Positions 43,483-52,035 of a DNA stretch of 64,000 bases are shown piece by piece. The stretch's first letter is position 1. Each line of letters opens with the position of its first letter. Both the position numbers and the translations under genes were made by a program. The stretch spans positions 81,866 through 145,865 of the forward strand of contig JAZQIM010000021.1 in the NCBI GenBank assembly GCA_045541115.1. The letters run 5' to 3'. This DNA comes from Aphodoplasma sp045541115 (lineage in GTDB: Bacteria > Bacillota > Clostridia > UBA1381 > UMGS1253). The notes beneath the pieces were generated by a model. It was not told where the DNA came from, made no database searches, and saw only the letters and a list, made by a program, of their open reading frames with translations.

Positions 43483-44508
43483 CTACTCCTCTACAATGCT
43501 GCGTCCTTCAACTGCAGCAATTTTTTCGATTTTGCCGACAAGAGAATTAAAGGACATAGGCGTAATTGATTGCTGACCGTCGCATTTTGCGGCTTTTGGG
43601 TTGTTGTGAACTTCGATTATAAGACCGTCTGCACCTGCTGCGATGGCAGCTTTGCTCATAGGCTCAACCATCCAGTGTATGCCGGTCGCATGTGACGGGT
43701 CGACTATTACGGGAAGGTGGGAATTGCGCTTTAATATCGGAATACTGCTTAAATCGAGAGAATTTCTTGTTGCTGTTTCAAATGTGCGTATTCCGCGCTC
43801 GCACAAAATTACGTTCTGGTTGCCTTCTGCCATGATATATTCGGCTGCCATCAAAAGCTCTTCTATTGTCGAAGAAAATCCGCGCTTTAAAAGAAGCGGC
43901 TTATCTGTTCTGCCGAGCTCTTTTAGCATATCGAAGTTTTGCATGTTGCGTGCACCTATCTGGATTATATCAACTTTCTCCATAAATAAGTCGAGCGTAG
44001 AGATGTTCATTATTTCTGAAACAATCGGGATATCGTACTCTTTTCCGGCATTATATAAAAGTTCAAGGCCTTCTTTTCCCATGCCCTGAAAAGCGTATGG
44101 CGATGTGCGTGGCTTAAATGCACCGCCGCGCAAAAATTGTGCACCGCTTTTCTTTACTTCGTGCGCGACATAATTGATTTGCTTTTGAGATTCGACAGAG
44201 CAGGGACCTGCAATTATCGATATCTGCTTGCCGCCTATTTTTCGTCCTCGAACATCAATGATTGTGTCATCGGGGTGGAATTTGCGGTTCGCTTTTTTGT
44301 AGGGCTCCTGAACCTGCATAATGCGCTCAACGCTGTCATACAAGCTTACGGTTTCGATATCTATTGCCGATGTATCGCCGACAAGACCGAGAATCGTTGT
44401 TGCATGGCCGACGATTGTCTGGACGCTTATGTTTCCAAGGCTTTCCACATAATTTTTGACTTCGGCGATATCTTCCTTTTTTACGTTTGATTTAAAGATT
44501 ATTACCAT
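43483..44508 (-). CDS. aroF: 3-deoxy-7-phosphoheptulonate synthase (DAHP synthase, AroF/type I-beta)
   Basis: A 341-residue DAHP synthase, first enzyme of the shikimate route. The N-terminal ferredoxin-like regulatory domain (about 1-70) is followed by the barrel with IAGPCSVES, RGGAFKPRTSPYAFQG, GARNMQNF, LLLKRG, CERGIRTFE and VIVDPSHATG; metal-binding Cys and His are intact. ATG 44508 is preferred; an in-frame GTG three codons upstream is too close to AAAGGA. The gene is preceded by a Phe/Tyr-rich leader peptide and an attenuator, then followed by pheA and prmA. Confidence 0.95.
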   Translation of the reverse strand: MVIIFKSNVKKEDIAEVKNYVESLGNISVQTIVGHATTILGLVGDTSAIDIETVSLYDSVERIMQVQEPYKKANRKFHPDDTIIDVRGRKIGGKQISIIAGPCSVESQKQINYVAHEVKKSGAQFLRGGAFKPRTSPYAFQGMGKEGLELLYNAGKEYDIPIVSEIMNISTLDLFMEKVDIIQIGARNMQNFDMLKELGRTDKPLLLKRGFSSTIEELLMAAEYIMAEGNQNVILCERGIRTFETATRNSLDLSSIPILKRNSHLPVIVDPSHATGIHWMVEPMSKAAIAAGADGLIIEVHNNPKAAKCDGQQSITPMSFNSLVGKIEKIAAVEGRSIVEE

Positions 44509-44556
44509 GTTAACCACATTCCTTTAACAAAAATTTTATTTGTTGTATAGTAGATT

Positions 44557-44588
44557 TAAAAAATAAAGGGTCTGATTAAATCAGACCC
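44557..44588 (-). terminator. Attenuator terminator of the aroF leader
   Basis: On the minus strand a perfect 9-bp stem GGGTCTGAT / ATCAGACCC with a 3-base loop, followed by TTTATTTTTT. It sits between the leader peptide and aroF, so it must be bypassed to express the operon. Confidence 0.93.
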
Positions 44589-44621
44589 CTGTATGCACAC
44601 AAAATATGTCAAACATCTGCT

Positions 44622-44726
44622 TTATAAGGTCTGAATTTCTTTTTCCGCGCTAAAATAGCCGTAGCCACTAAAGAAGCTAAAGCCGAAAAAGTTAAATTCA
44701 GTTGTCAAAGCAATTGTTCTTGACAT
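44622..44726 (-). CDS. Phe/Tyr-rich leader peptide controlling aroF-pheA
   Basis: A 34-codon ORF on the minus strand, ATG 44726 with GAGGT upstream, stop TAA at 44622-44624. Residues 10-25 read EFNFFGFSFFSGYGYF: seven Phe and two Tyr in fifteen positions (11-25). The last sense codons (31-33, 44628-44636) read ATTCAGACC, which can pair with the upstream arm of the following terminator. A ribosome stalled at the aromatic codons would leave this stretch free and form an antiterminator; a ribosome reaching the stop would cover it and permit termination. This mimics the pheL logic of enteric bacteria. Not demonstrated experimentally here. Confidence 0.88.
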   Translation of the reverse strand: MSRTIALTTEFNFFGFSFFSGYGYFSAEKEIQTL

Positions 44727-44763
44727 TTTTATACCTCGAATAATCAATTTTCATTTTTTAATT

Positions 44764-44792
44764 ATTATACTACTGCAAAAGTTATATGTCAA
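44764..44792 (-). promoter_or_regulatory. Sigma-A promoter of the aroF-pheA-prmA operon
   Basis: On the minus strand, exact boxes TTGACA (44787-44792) and TATAAT (44764-44769) with a 17-base spacer, about 30 bases upstream of the leader peptide. A strong constitutive promoter is what attenuation control needs. Confidence 0.93.
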
Positions 44793-44943
44793 CACTAAAA
44801 AATAAAAAAATGTGAAAACCAAACACAAACACACAACGCGTTAATAAATTGTGAATATAATGAAAAAAATATTGATTTTTTACAAAATAAGGTATAAAAT
44901 TCAAATAAAACCATTAAAATAATTGACCGAAGGAGGAGAGAGC

Positions 44944-46674
44944 GTGTCAGTCATCACAAAATATCTAAAGCCATATATACCATACATGTTTTTAGTGCTT
45001 GTATTTGTGTTTGGACGAGTGTTAAGCGACCTTGCACTGCCGAATTATATGTCTGATATAGTTGATAACGGTATCGCAAAGGGAGACATTCCTCATATCA
45101 TATCGGTCGGTATTACTATGCTTTTGGTATCTCTCTTGGGTATGTCCTGCGCTGCGGCAAACAGTTTTACTGCCTCGGGCATAGGAGCAGGTGTAGCGAA
45201 AAGACTTCGTAACGATGTGTTTAAAAAGACAGAGTCGTTTTCCCTTGCAGAGTTTGATAAATTCTCAACTGCTTCACTTATCACGAGAACGACAAATGAT
45301 ATAGTACAGCTTCAAAATACTATCATAATGTTTTTACGTTTTATAATAACTGCGCCGATAATGGGTATTGGCGGAACGGTGCTTGCAATACGAAAGAGCG
45401 TTTCGATGTCATGGACGATTGCGCTTGGGGTAATCGTGATACTTTGTGTAGTATCGCTTCTTTTTTCGCTCACAATGCCACGATTTAAAGTTATTCAAAA
45501 GCTTATCGACAGGCTTAATCTTGTGAGCCGCGAGGGACTAAGCGGTGTTATGGTAATTCGTGCGTTTAAAAATCAGGCGCACTGGCAAAACAGGTTTGAA
45601 AATGCAAACGATGAGCTGACGGATAACAACCTTTTTGTCACAAGGGTGATGAGCTTTATGCATCCGACGATGATGCTTATTATGAATATAATCACTTTAG
45701 TGATTGTATATGTAAGCTCGCGCTATATTGATGTAGGCAGACTTGAAGTAGGCGATATGATGGCGTTTATTCAGTATGCATCAATGATTATGAGCTCGTT
45801 TCTTATGATGTCGATGATGTCGCTTCAGATCCCGCGTGCGCTCGTTTCTGCAAACAGAATAAAGGAAGTTCTTGAAACAAAGACCACCATAGAGGACACA
45901 AACAACCCGCAAAAATTTGATGAGAGCAAAAAGGGCACGGTAGAGTTTAAGAATGTAACATTTTCATATCCTGATGCCGAGAAGGCTACGCTTGAGAATA
46001 TATCATTTGTTGCACCTGCAGGAAAAACTACCGCAATAATCGGCAGCACTGGCTCGGGCAAATCGACGCTTATAAACCTTATTATGCGTTTTTATGATGC
46101 GACGAGCGGAGAAGTATTAGTCGATGGAGTTAATGTAAAAGATGTTTTGCAAAGCGAACTTCGTGCGCGCATAGGATATGTGCCGCAAAAGGCGATACTT
46201 TTTTCAGGCACGATAGAGTCGAATTTAAGATATGCCGATGGAAATGCGGAGTTTGAGGATATTGTTTCGGCGGCAAAAACGGCACAGGCAAGTGAATTTA
46301 TTGATAAAAAAGAAGATAAATATGAAAGTGAAATCTCGCAGGGCGGCTCGAACGTATCGGGCGGACAGCGCCAGAGGTTATCGATTGCACGCGCGCTTGT
46401 AAAAAAAGCAAATATTTATGTTTTTGATGACAGCTTTTCTGCACTTGATTTTAAAACAGATGCTGCGCTTCGAAGTGCGCTTAGTGAAAAGGTAAAGGGT
46501 GCAACGCTTATTATCGTCGCACAAAGAATAAATACGATTATGAACGCTGACAATATAATCGTTATGGATGAAGGCAAAATTGTGGGCAGCGGTACACATC
46601 GCGAGCTTCTTAATAACTGCAGCGTATATAAGCAGATTGCTTGTACGCAGCTTTCGGAGGAGGAATTAGCATGA
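44944..46674 (+). CDS. ABC exporter half-transporter, degenerate-site subunit
   Basis: A 576-residue type-IV ABC exporter subunit with six membrane spans (about 1-310) and a nucleotide-binding domain. Walker A GSTGSGKS is at 367-374, the signature is VSGGQRQR, and Walker B is YVFDDSFSALD with Asp496 where the catalytic Glu belongs. This half-site is therefore impaired, as in asymmetric heterodimers. GTG 44944 has AGGAGGAG upstream; an in-frame TTG at 44923 lies ahead of the site. The stop overlaps the next gene's ATG by four bases, so the two subunits are coupled. A drug or lipid-like substrate is likely but not determinable. Confidence 0.92.
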   Translation: MSVITKYLKPYIPYMFLVLVFVFGRVLSDLALPNYMSDIVDNGIAKGDIPHIISVGITMLLVSLLGMSCAAANSFTASGIGAGVAKRLRNDVFKKTESFSLAEFDKFSTASLITRTTNDIVQLQNTIIMFLRFIITAPIMGIGGTVLAIRKSVSMSWTIALGVIVILCVVSLLFSLTMPRFKVIQKLIDRLNLVSREGLSGVMVIRAFKNQAHWQNRFENANDELTDNNLFVTRVMSFMHPTMMLIMNIITLVIVYVSSRYIDVGRLEVGDMMAFIQYASMIMSSFLMMSMMSLQIPRALVSANRIKEVLETKTTIEDTNNPQKFDESKKGTVEFKNVTFSYPDAEKATLENISFVAPAGKTTAIIGSTGSGKSTLINLIMRFYDATSGEVLVDGVNVKDVLQSELRARIGYVPQKAILFSGTIESNLRYADGNAEFEDIVSAAKTAQASEFIDKKEDKYESEISQGGSNVSGGQRQRLSIARALVKKANIYVFDDSFSALDFKTDAALRSALSEKVKGATLIIVAQRINTIMNADNIIVMDEGKIVGSGTHRELLNNCSVYKQIACTQLSEEELA

Positions 46675-48518
46675 GTCCGCCGCCAATGATGGGACCTAAA
46701 GGAAAAGGGGGCAACGGCGCAGGCGTTGCCGGACCTATGGCAAGAATGATGCCGGGCACAAAAGCAAAGAATTTTAAAGGTACACTTTTGCGTCTTGTAC
46801 GTTATATGGGACCGTACAAAATTCCGCTTTTATTAACGGTAATATTTGCAGCGTTTTCAACAGTATTTGAGATATTTGCACCGCTTGTTTTGGGCGATGC
46901 CACTACGATTATATTTAACGGTGTAATCCGTGACAAAACAGGCGTTGATTTTGTCGCGGTAGGTAATATTATAATGAAGCTTTTCGTTATTTATCTTGGA
47001 TGCTCGTTTTTTGCATTTTTGCAGAGCTTTCTTACGGCAGGAATATCGCAAAAGATATCGCGTACGCTGCGAAACGATATCGCAAAAAAACTTGATAAGC
47101 TTCCTGTAAGCGTGTTTGAGTCGACTACACACGGAGAAATACTTAGCCGAATCACAAATGATGTCGACACAGTCTCGCAGACTCTTAATCAGGGCATTGC
47201 GCAATCTATCACATCTGTAGTTACAATTGTGGGAATAATATCGGTAATGTTTTCTAAAAATGTTTTAATGAGTCTTGTCACGCTTATAATTCTGCCAACA
47301 GTGCTTATATTCGTGCGCATTATCGTAAAGGTATCAAGCAAGCATTACCGTGCACAGCAAAAGACGCTCGGTATGCTTAACTCTCATGTTGAGGAGATGT
47401 ATTCGGGACATAACGTAGTAAAAGCGTTTAATGGGGAAGATTCGAGCATTAAGGAGTTTAATGAGTATAGCGAAACTCTTTGCAAAACGGCGTGGTATTC
47501 GCAGGCACTGTCGGGAATTATGATGCCGATGGTAAACTTTGTGGGAAATATCGGATATGTAGTTGTGTGTATAATGGGCGGTATGATGGTACTTCAAAGA
47601 AAGCTTGAGGTAGGCGATATACAGTCATTTATTATGTATGTGCGCCAGTTTACGCGCCCGATAAGTGAAGTGTCTAATATCGCAAACGTATTTCAGTCGA
47701 CGGCAGCGGCTGCCGAGAGAGTGTTTGAGTTTTTAGACAGTGAAGAAGAAAGCGATGAGCCAAAAGTACCGGTAAGCACAAAGGGCATTTCCGGCTCGGT
47801 AGAATTTGAGAATGTAAAGTTTGGCTATGTAAAGGATAAGATTATTATAAAGAATTTTTCGTGCGCAATAGATGACGGAATGCAGGTTGCAATCGTCGGA
47901 CCTACAGGCGGCGGCAAAACAACGCTTGTAAAGCTTTTGATGCGCTACTATGATGTTGATGAAGGCAGTATTAAAATCGATGGCATAGATATACGTAATT
48001 TTACACGAAATGATTTGCGCTCACAATTTGCGATGGTTCTTCAGGACACATGGCTTTTTAATGATACAATCATGGAAAATATCAGATACGGAAAGCCTTC
48101 GGCGACTGATGAGCAGGTTATTGCGGCGGCAAAGACAGCGTGCGTGGACCGCTTTGTGCATCAGCTCCCGGGCGGATATAATATGGTAATAAACGAAGAG
48201 GCAAACAATATCTCGCAAGGTCAAAAGCAGCTTATTACAATTGCACGTGCCGTTTTAGCTGATCCACCGATGCTTATTTTGGATGAAGCAACAAGCTCGG
48301 TTGACACGCGTACAGAGTCACTTATACAGACGGCAATGAATAATCTTATGAAAAACAGAACGAGTTTTGTAATCGCGCACAGATTGTCAACTATTCGTGA
48401 TGCAGATATCATACTCGTCGTATATGATGGTGACATTGTTGAAAAAGGTAATCATGAGCAGCTTATGAAAAAAGGCGGCTTTTATGCCGAGTTGTATAAT
48501 AGTCAGTTTAAAAAATAA
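46671..48518 (+). CDS. ABC exporter half-transporter, catalytic-site subunit
   Basis: A 615-residue partner of the preceding ABC protein. A Gly/Pro/Met-rich N-terminal extension (about 1-35) precedes six membrane spans. Walker A GPTGGGKT begins at 410, Walker B MLILDEATSSVD keeps the catalytic Glu539, but the signature is ISQGQKQ, in which SGG is replaced by SQG. So each protein of the pair carries complementary normal and altered motifs, the pattern of BmrCD/TM287-288-type heterodimers. ATGA overlap with the upstream gene; GGAGGAGGAA precedes the ATG. Confidence 0.93.
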   Translation: MSPPPMMGPKGKGGNGAGVAGPMARMMPGTKAKNFKGTLLRLVRYMGPYKIPLLLTVIFAAFSTVFEIFAPLVLGDATTIIFNGVIRDKTGVDFVAVGNIIMKLFVIYLGCSFFAFLQSFLTAGISQKISRTLRNDIAKKLDKLPVSVFESTTHGEILSRITNDVDTVSQTLNQGIAQSITSVVTIVGIISVMFSKNVLMSLVTLIILPTVLIFVRIIVKVSSKHYRAQQKTLGMLNSHVEEMYSGHNVVKAFNGEDSSIKEFNEYSETLCKTAWYSQALSGIMMPMVNFVGNIGYVVVCIMGGMMVLQRKLEVGDIQSFIMYVRQFTRPISEVSNIANVFQSTAAAAERVFEFLDSEEESDEPKVPVSTKGISGSVEFENVKFGYVKDKIIIKNFSCAIDDGMQVAIVGPTGGGKTTLVKLLMRYYDVDEGSIKIDGIDIRNFTRNDLRSQFAMVLQDTWLFNDTIMENIRYGKPSATDEQVIAAAKTACVDRFVHQLPGGYNMVINEEANNISQGQKQLITIARAVLADPPMLILDEATSSVDTRTESLIQTAMNNLMKNRTSFVIAHRLSTIRDADIILVVYDGDIVEKGNHEQLMKKGGFYAELYNSQFKK

Positions 48519-48525
48519 AATAGTG

Positions 48526-48565
48526 GCAGGGCTTTGTGTATGCGCAAGGTCCTGCATTAGATTTT
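48526..48565 (+). terminator. Weak terminator-like hairpin after the ABC pair
   Basis: An 11-bp stem with two G-U pairs (GCAGGGCTTTG against CAAGGTCCTGC), followed only by ATTAGATTTTA; the T tract is poor. Confidence 0.45.
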
Positions 48566-48595
48566 ATATGGGAAAACAAATATTATAAAAAAGCT

Positions 48596-48624
48596 TTGAC
48601 AAACAGAAAAAATTGTAGTAATGT
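48596..48624 (+). promoter_or_regulatory. Possible promoter of dprA-topA-trmFO
   Basis: TTGACA at 48596-48601 with a weak -10 TAATGT at 48619-48624, 17-base spacer. Confidence 0.45.
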
Positions 48625-48689
48625 ATTAAATCGTAGAGTGTCATAATATAATGTATGACTCTTTAAATATCAAAGGAGGGAAATAAAGA

Positions 48690-49883
48690 GTGAATCAACT
48701 ATACTGGTTGTGGCTTACAAACTTGCCTAATATTCATTCGGCAAAAATAACTCTCCTTTTAGAAAAATTTGAAAGCGTAGAAGATATTTATAATGCGGGT
48801 GAAAGCGATTTTGAGGGAATAGCAAATATTGGAGTGAAGGAAATAAATTCTCTTTGTAATAAAGATCTTACTATTGCCCAAAAAATAATTCAAGAGCTTG
48901 ACGATATTGGCGCATACACCCTTTGCTACGATGACGAATACTATCCCGAGGCATTAAGATATTGCTATGATCCGCCGTATGTACTGTATGCAATCGGCGA
49001 GAAGAGAAAATGGGACGATATGCTTTGTATATCTGTTGTCGGCTCGCGTGAGTGCAGTGATTACGGCATTGAAGTGACACAGAAAATCTGCTCATCTCTT
49101 GCGGGTGCAGGAGTTGTAATCGTGAGTGGTATGGCGCGCGGAATTGATTCGCAGGCACACAGAGCTGCGCTTCGCTCAGGTGCAAAAACGGTCGCATTTC
49201 TCGGCTGCGGAATCGATGTAGTATATCCGCCCGAAAATGATGAGCTGATGCGACAGATTGCTAAAAATGGCATGGTTATAACTGAATTTGCGCCGGGAAC
49301 AGCTCCGTATGCGAAAAATTTTCCAATAAGAAATCGTCTTATTGCCGCATTTTCACGCGGAGTCCTTGTAGTTGAAGCAAAGAAAAAGAGCGGCACACTT
49401 ACGACGGCAAATTGGGCGCTTGAAAATGGTAAAGATGTATTTGCAGTTCCCGGAGATTATGATCGTGAAAGTTCTTCGGGGTGCAATCATATCATAAAAA
49501 CAGGCTGCGCAAAGCTTGTGGTGTGTGCACAAGATATTCTCGATGAATATGTGTATGAGCTAGAAAATTTAGGCGTCGGTCAGTTTGGAAAAAGTGAGAT
49601 TGTATATGCAGAAGAAGACGAAAGAGCTCCAAGAGTAAATTCATACAGCGGCAAAGAAAAAGAAACAAACAATAATATTGACTTAAACAATCCGCGTTAC
49701 GATGTGTTAGACGAAAAGCAAAAACACATAATAGAGCTTTTATCGCAAGCAGACAGGCACATAGATGAAATTTGCCGCCTTGTAAAGATGAGCGCAGCGG
49801 AGGCAGCGGCAGCGCTGACGATAATGGAGCTTATGGGATTTGTCGTCGCGCAGTCGGGAAAGATGTTTACGTTAAATGCATAA
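48690..49883 (+). CDS. dprA: DNA-processing protein DprA
   Basis: A 397-residue DprA/Smf, which loads RecA on incoming single-stranded DNA during natural transformation. An N-terminal SAM-like region is followed by the Rossmann domain with VVGSRECSDYG, SGMARGIDSQAHRAAL, GCGIDVVYPPEN, FPIRNRLIAAFS and GTLTTANWALENGKDVFAVPG; the C-terminus ends in a winged-helix (DML1-like) domain. GTG 48690 is behind AAAGGAGGG. As in Bacillus it precedes topA and trmFO. Competence genes other than this are not in the window. Confidence 0.96.
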   Translation: MNQLYWLWLTNLPNIHSAKITLLLEKFESVEDIYNAGESDFEGIANIGVKEINSLCNKDLTIAQKIIQELDDIGAYTLCYDDEYYPEALRYCYDPPYVLYAIGEKRKWDDMLCISVVGSRECSDYGIEVTQKICSSLAGAGVVIVSGMARGIDSQAHRAALRSGAKTVAFLGCGIDVVYPPENDELMRQIAKNGMVITEFAPGTAPYAKNFPIRNRLIAAFSRGVLVVEAKKKSGTLTTANWALENGKDVFAVPGDYDRESSSGCNHIIKTGCAKLVVCAQDILDEYVYELENLGVGQFGKSEIVYAEEDERAPRVNSYSGKEKETNNNIDLNNPRYDVLDEKQKHIIELLSQADRHIDEICRLVKMSAAEAAAALTIMELMGFVVAQSGKMFTLNA

Positions 49884-49950
49884 AAGGTTGCCTTCCCACG
49901 AGGCATAAGGCGTGAAAGAATTTGTGGGAGAAAAGGTCAGGAGAAAATAA

Positions 49951-52035
49951 ATGTCAAAAAAACTTGTCATAGTCGAGTCGCCGTCAAAGGCAAAAACAAT
50001 AAAAAAATATCTCGGTTCAACATACAGCGTTGAGGCATCTATGGGACATATTATCGATTTACCGAAAAGTCAGATGGGAATAGATGTCGATAAAGATTTT
50101 GAGCCGCGCTATATAACTATACGCGGTAAGGGAGAGCTCCTTTCAAAGCTTAAAAAGGAAGCGAAAGCAGCAGACAAAGTATATCTTGCAACTGACCCTG
50201 ACCGTGAAGGCGAAGCAATAAGCTGGCATCTGGCACATGCGCTTGAGCTCGATGAAAAATCACTTTGCCGCGTGACATTTAATGAGATTACAAAAACAGC
50301 GGTGCAAAAGGCTATAAAAGAGCCAAGACAAATTGACCAGAGCCTTGTCGATGCACAGCAGGCACGCCGTGTTCTTGACAGAATTGTCGGTTATAAAATA
50401 AGTCCGATTTTATGGAAAAAAGTAAAAAAAGGTCTTAGTGCAGGACGCGTACAATCTGTTGCGACACGCCTTATTTGTGACCGCGAAGAAGAAATTGAAG
50501 CATTTGTGCCGCAGGAATATTGGACAATTACGGCAGAGCTTACAGCGCAAAACAGTAAAAAAAGCTTTAAGGCGCTTTATTATGGCGAAGGTAAAAAGAA
50601 GGTTGAGCTAAAAAGTGAGAGCGAAGCTTCTAAAGTATTAAATGATGTGAAAAATGCACAGTTTACAGTTGAAAGTGTGAAGACGACTGATGTAAAGCGC
50701 TCACCTGCGCCACCGTTTACTACGTCAACTATGCAGCAGGAAGCATCAAGAAAGATAAATTTTCAGTCGCGCAGAACTATGCAGACGGCGCAGACTCTTT
50801 ATGAAGGTGTCGACATAAAAGGCATCGGCACAGTCGGTCTTATAACATATATGCGTACCGATTCAACGCGCATAGCCCAGGAGGCGATGTATGCGGCAAA
50901 AGACTATATCGTTTCAAATTATGGCGATAAGTATGCTCCGGCGAGCTTTCGTTATTATAAGAGCCGCAAAAATGCGCAGGATGCTCACGAAGCAATCAGA
51001 CCGACCGACGTTATGCTCACACCGGCGCGCATAAAGGATTCTCTTACAAATGACCAGTATAAGCTATATAAACTCATATGGGAGCGATTTATTGCAAGTC
51101 AGATGGAGAGCGCGCTTATTGAATCGACTCTGTGTGATATATCTGCAGGCAAGCATAGTTTTAAAGCAACAGGCTCAAAAGTAAAATTCGAAGGCTTTAT
51201 GAAAGTATATATTGAAGGAACTGATACTGAAAAGCAAAAGGAAACGGCGCTTGTGCCGCTTGCTAGTGGTGAAGTTCTTTCGCTTAAAGAAATAGAAAGC
51301 AATCAGCACTTTACGACGCCGCCCGCACGTTATACGGAGGCAAGTTTGGTAAAGGCGCTTGAAGAAGAAGGAATCGGCAGACCGTCTACATTTGCGCCGA
51401 CGATTACAACGATACTTGCGCGCGGCTATGTAACGAGAGAAAAAAAATCGCTTATTCCGACGGAGCTCGGACGAGTGACGACGGAGCTTTTGAAAAACAA
51501 CTTTAAAGATATTGTTGACGTAGATTTTACTGCGAATATGGAAAGTCAGCTCGACAGTGTCGAAAGTGGCGATATAGAGTGGAAGGCGCTCATAAAGGAA
51601 TTTTACTATCCGTTTGATGATGTAGTTAAAAAGGCGGAAAAAGAGGTCAGCCACGTAAAGCTTAGCGATGAAGTAAGTGATGTTAAATGTGAAAAGTGCG
51701 GCAGACTGATGGTATATAAGATGGGACGATACGGAAGGTTTTTGGCATGCCCGGGCTTTCCGGAGTGTCGTAATGCAAAGCCTGTTCGTACCGAAGCAGG
51801 CGTTGACTGTCCGCTTTGCGGCAAGAAGGTTCTTGTAAAAAAGAGCAAAACGGGAAGAACGTATTATGGCTGCGAAGACAATCCGGGTTGCGGCTTTATG
51901 ACTTGGGATACACCGGTAAAGGATAAAAAGTGTCCAAAGTGTGGTTCACTTCTTTTAAAGAAGAATACCCGCTCATCAAAAAAGACGGTGTGTGCAAACG
52001 AAAATTGTGATTATGAAACAGGAGATAAAAAGTGA
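49951..52035 (+). CDS. topA: DNA topoisomerase I
   Basis: A 694-residue type IA topoisomerase that relaxes negative supercoils. The Toprim domain shows LVIVESPSKAKTI and TDPDREGEAISWHL; the active-site Tyr300 lies in GLITYMRTDSTR; the C-terminus carries three zinc-ribbon modules with CxxC pairs (CEKCGRLM, CPLCGKKV, CPKCGSLL). GGTCAGGAG precedes the ATG. Its stop overlaps the trmFO start by four bases. Confidence 0.98.
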   Translation: MSKKLVIVESPSKAKTIKKYLGSTYSVEASMGHIIDLPKSQMGIDVDKDFEPRYITIRGKGELLSKLKKEAKAADKVYLATDPDREGEAISWHLAHALELDEKSLCRVTFNEITKTAVQKAIKEPRQIDQSLVDAQQARRVLDRIVGYKISPILWKKVKKGLSAGRVQSVATRLICDREEEIEAFVPQEYWTITAELTAQNSKKSFKALYYGEGKKKVELKSESEASKVLNDVKNAQFTVESVKTTDVKRSPAPPFTTSTMQQEASRKINFQSRRTMQTAQTLYEGVDIKGIGTVGLITYMRTDSTRIAQEAMYAAKDYIVSNYGDKYAPASFRYYKSRKNAQDAHEAIRPTDVMLTPARIKDSLTNDQYKLYKLIWERFIASQMESALIESTLCDISAGKHSFKATGSKVKFEGFMKVYIEGTDTEKQKETALVPLASGEVLSLKEIESNQHFTTPPARYTEASLVKALEEEGIGRPSTFAPTITTILARGYVTREKKSLIPTELGRVTTELLKNNFKDIVDVDFTANMESQLDSVESGDIEWKALIKEFYYPFDDVVKKAEKEVSHVKLSDEVSDVKCEKCGRLMVYKMGRYGRFLACPGFPECRNAKPVRTEAGVDCPLCGKKVLVKKSKTGRTYYGCEDNPGCGFMTWDTPVKDKKCPKCGSLLLKKNTRSSKKTVCANENCDYETGDKK

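Noticed and set aside
44872..44898. Promoter TTGATT/TATAAA for the ABC exporter pair
   Set aside because: The spacer is only 15 bases; too weak to list.
44727..44943. Strand switch with AT-rich divergent spacer considered as a replication origin
   Set aside because: Only one weak DnaA-box-like sequence (TGTGAATAT) and no cluster; no dnaA or dnaN nearby. The spacer is explained by the aroF-leader promoter and the ABC exporter promoter region.
51175..51654. 159-codon minus-strand frame inside topA
   Set aside because: Fully antisense to conserved TopA sequence, very Arg/Phe-rich, no ribosome-binding site.
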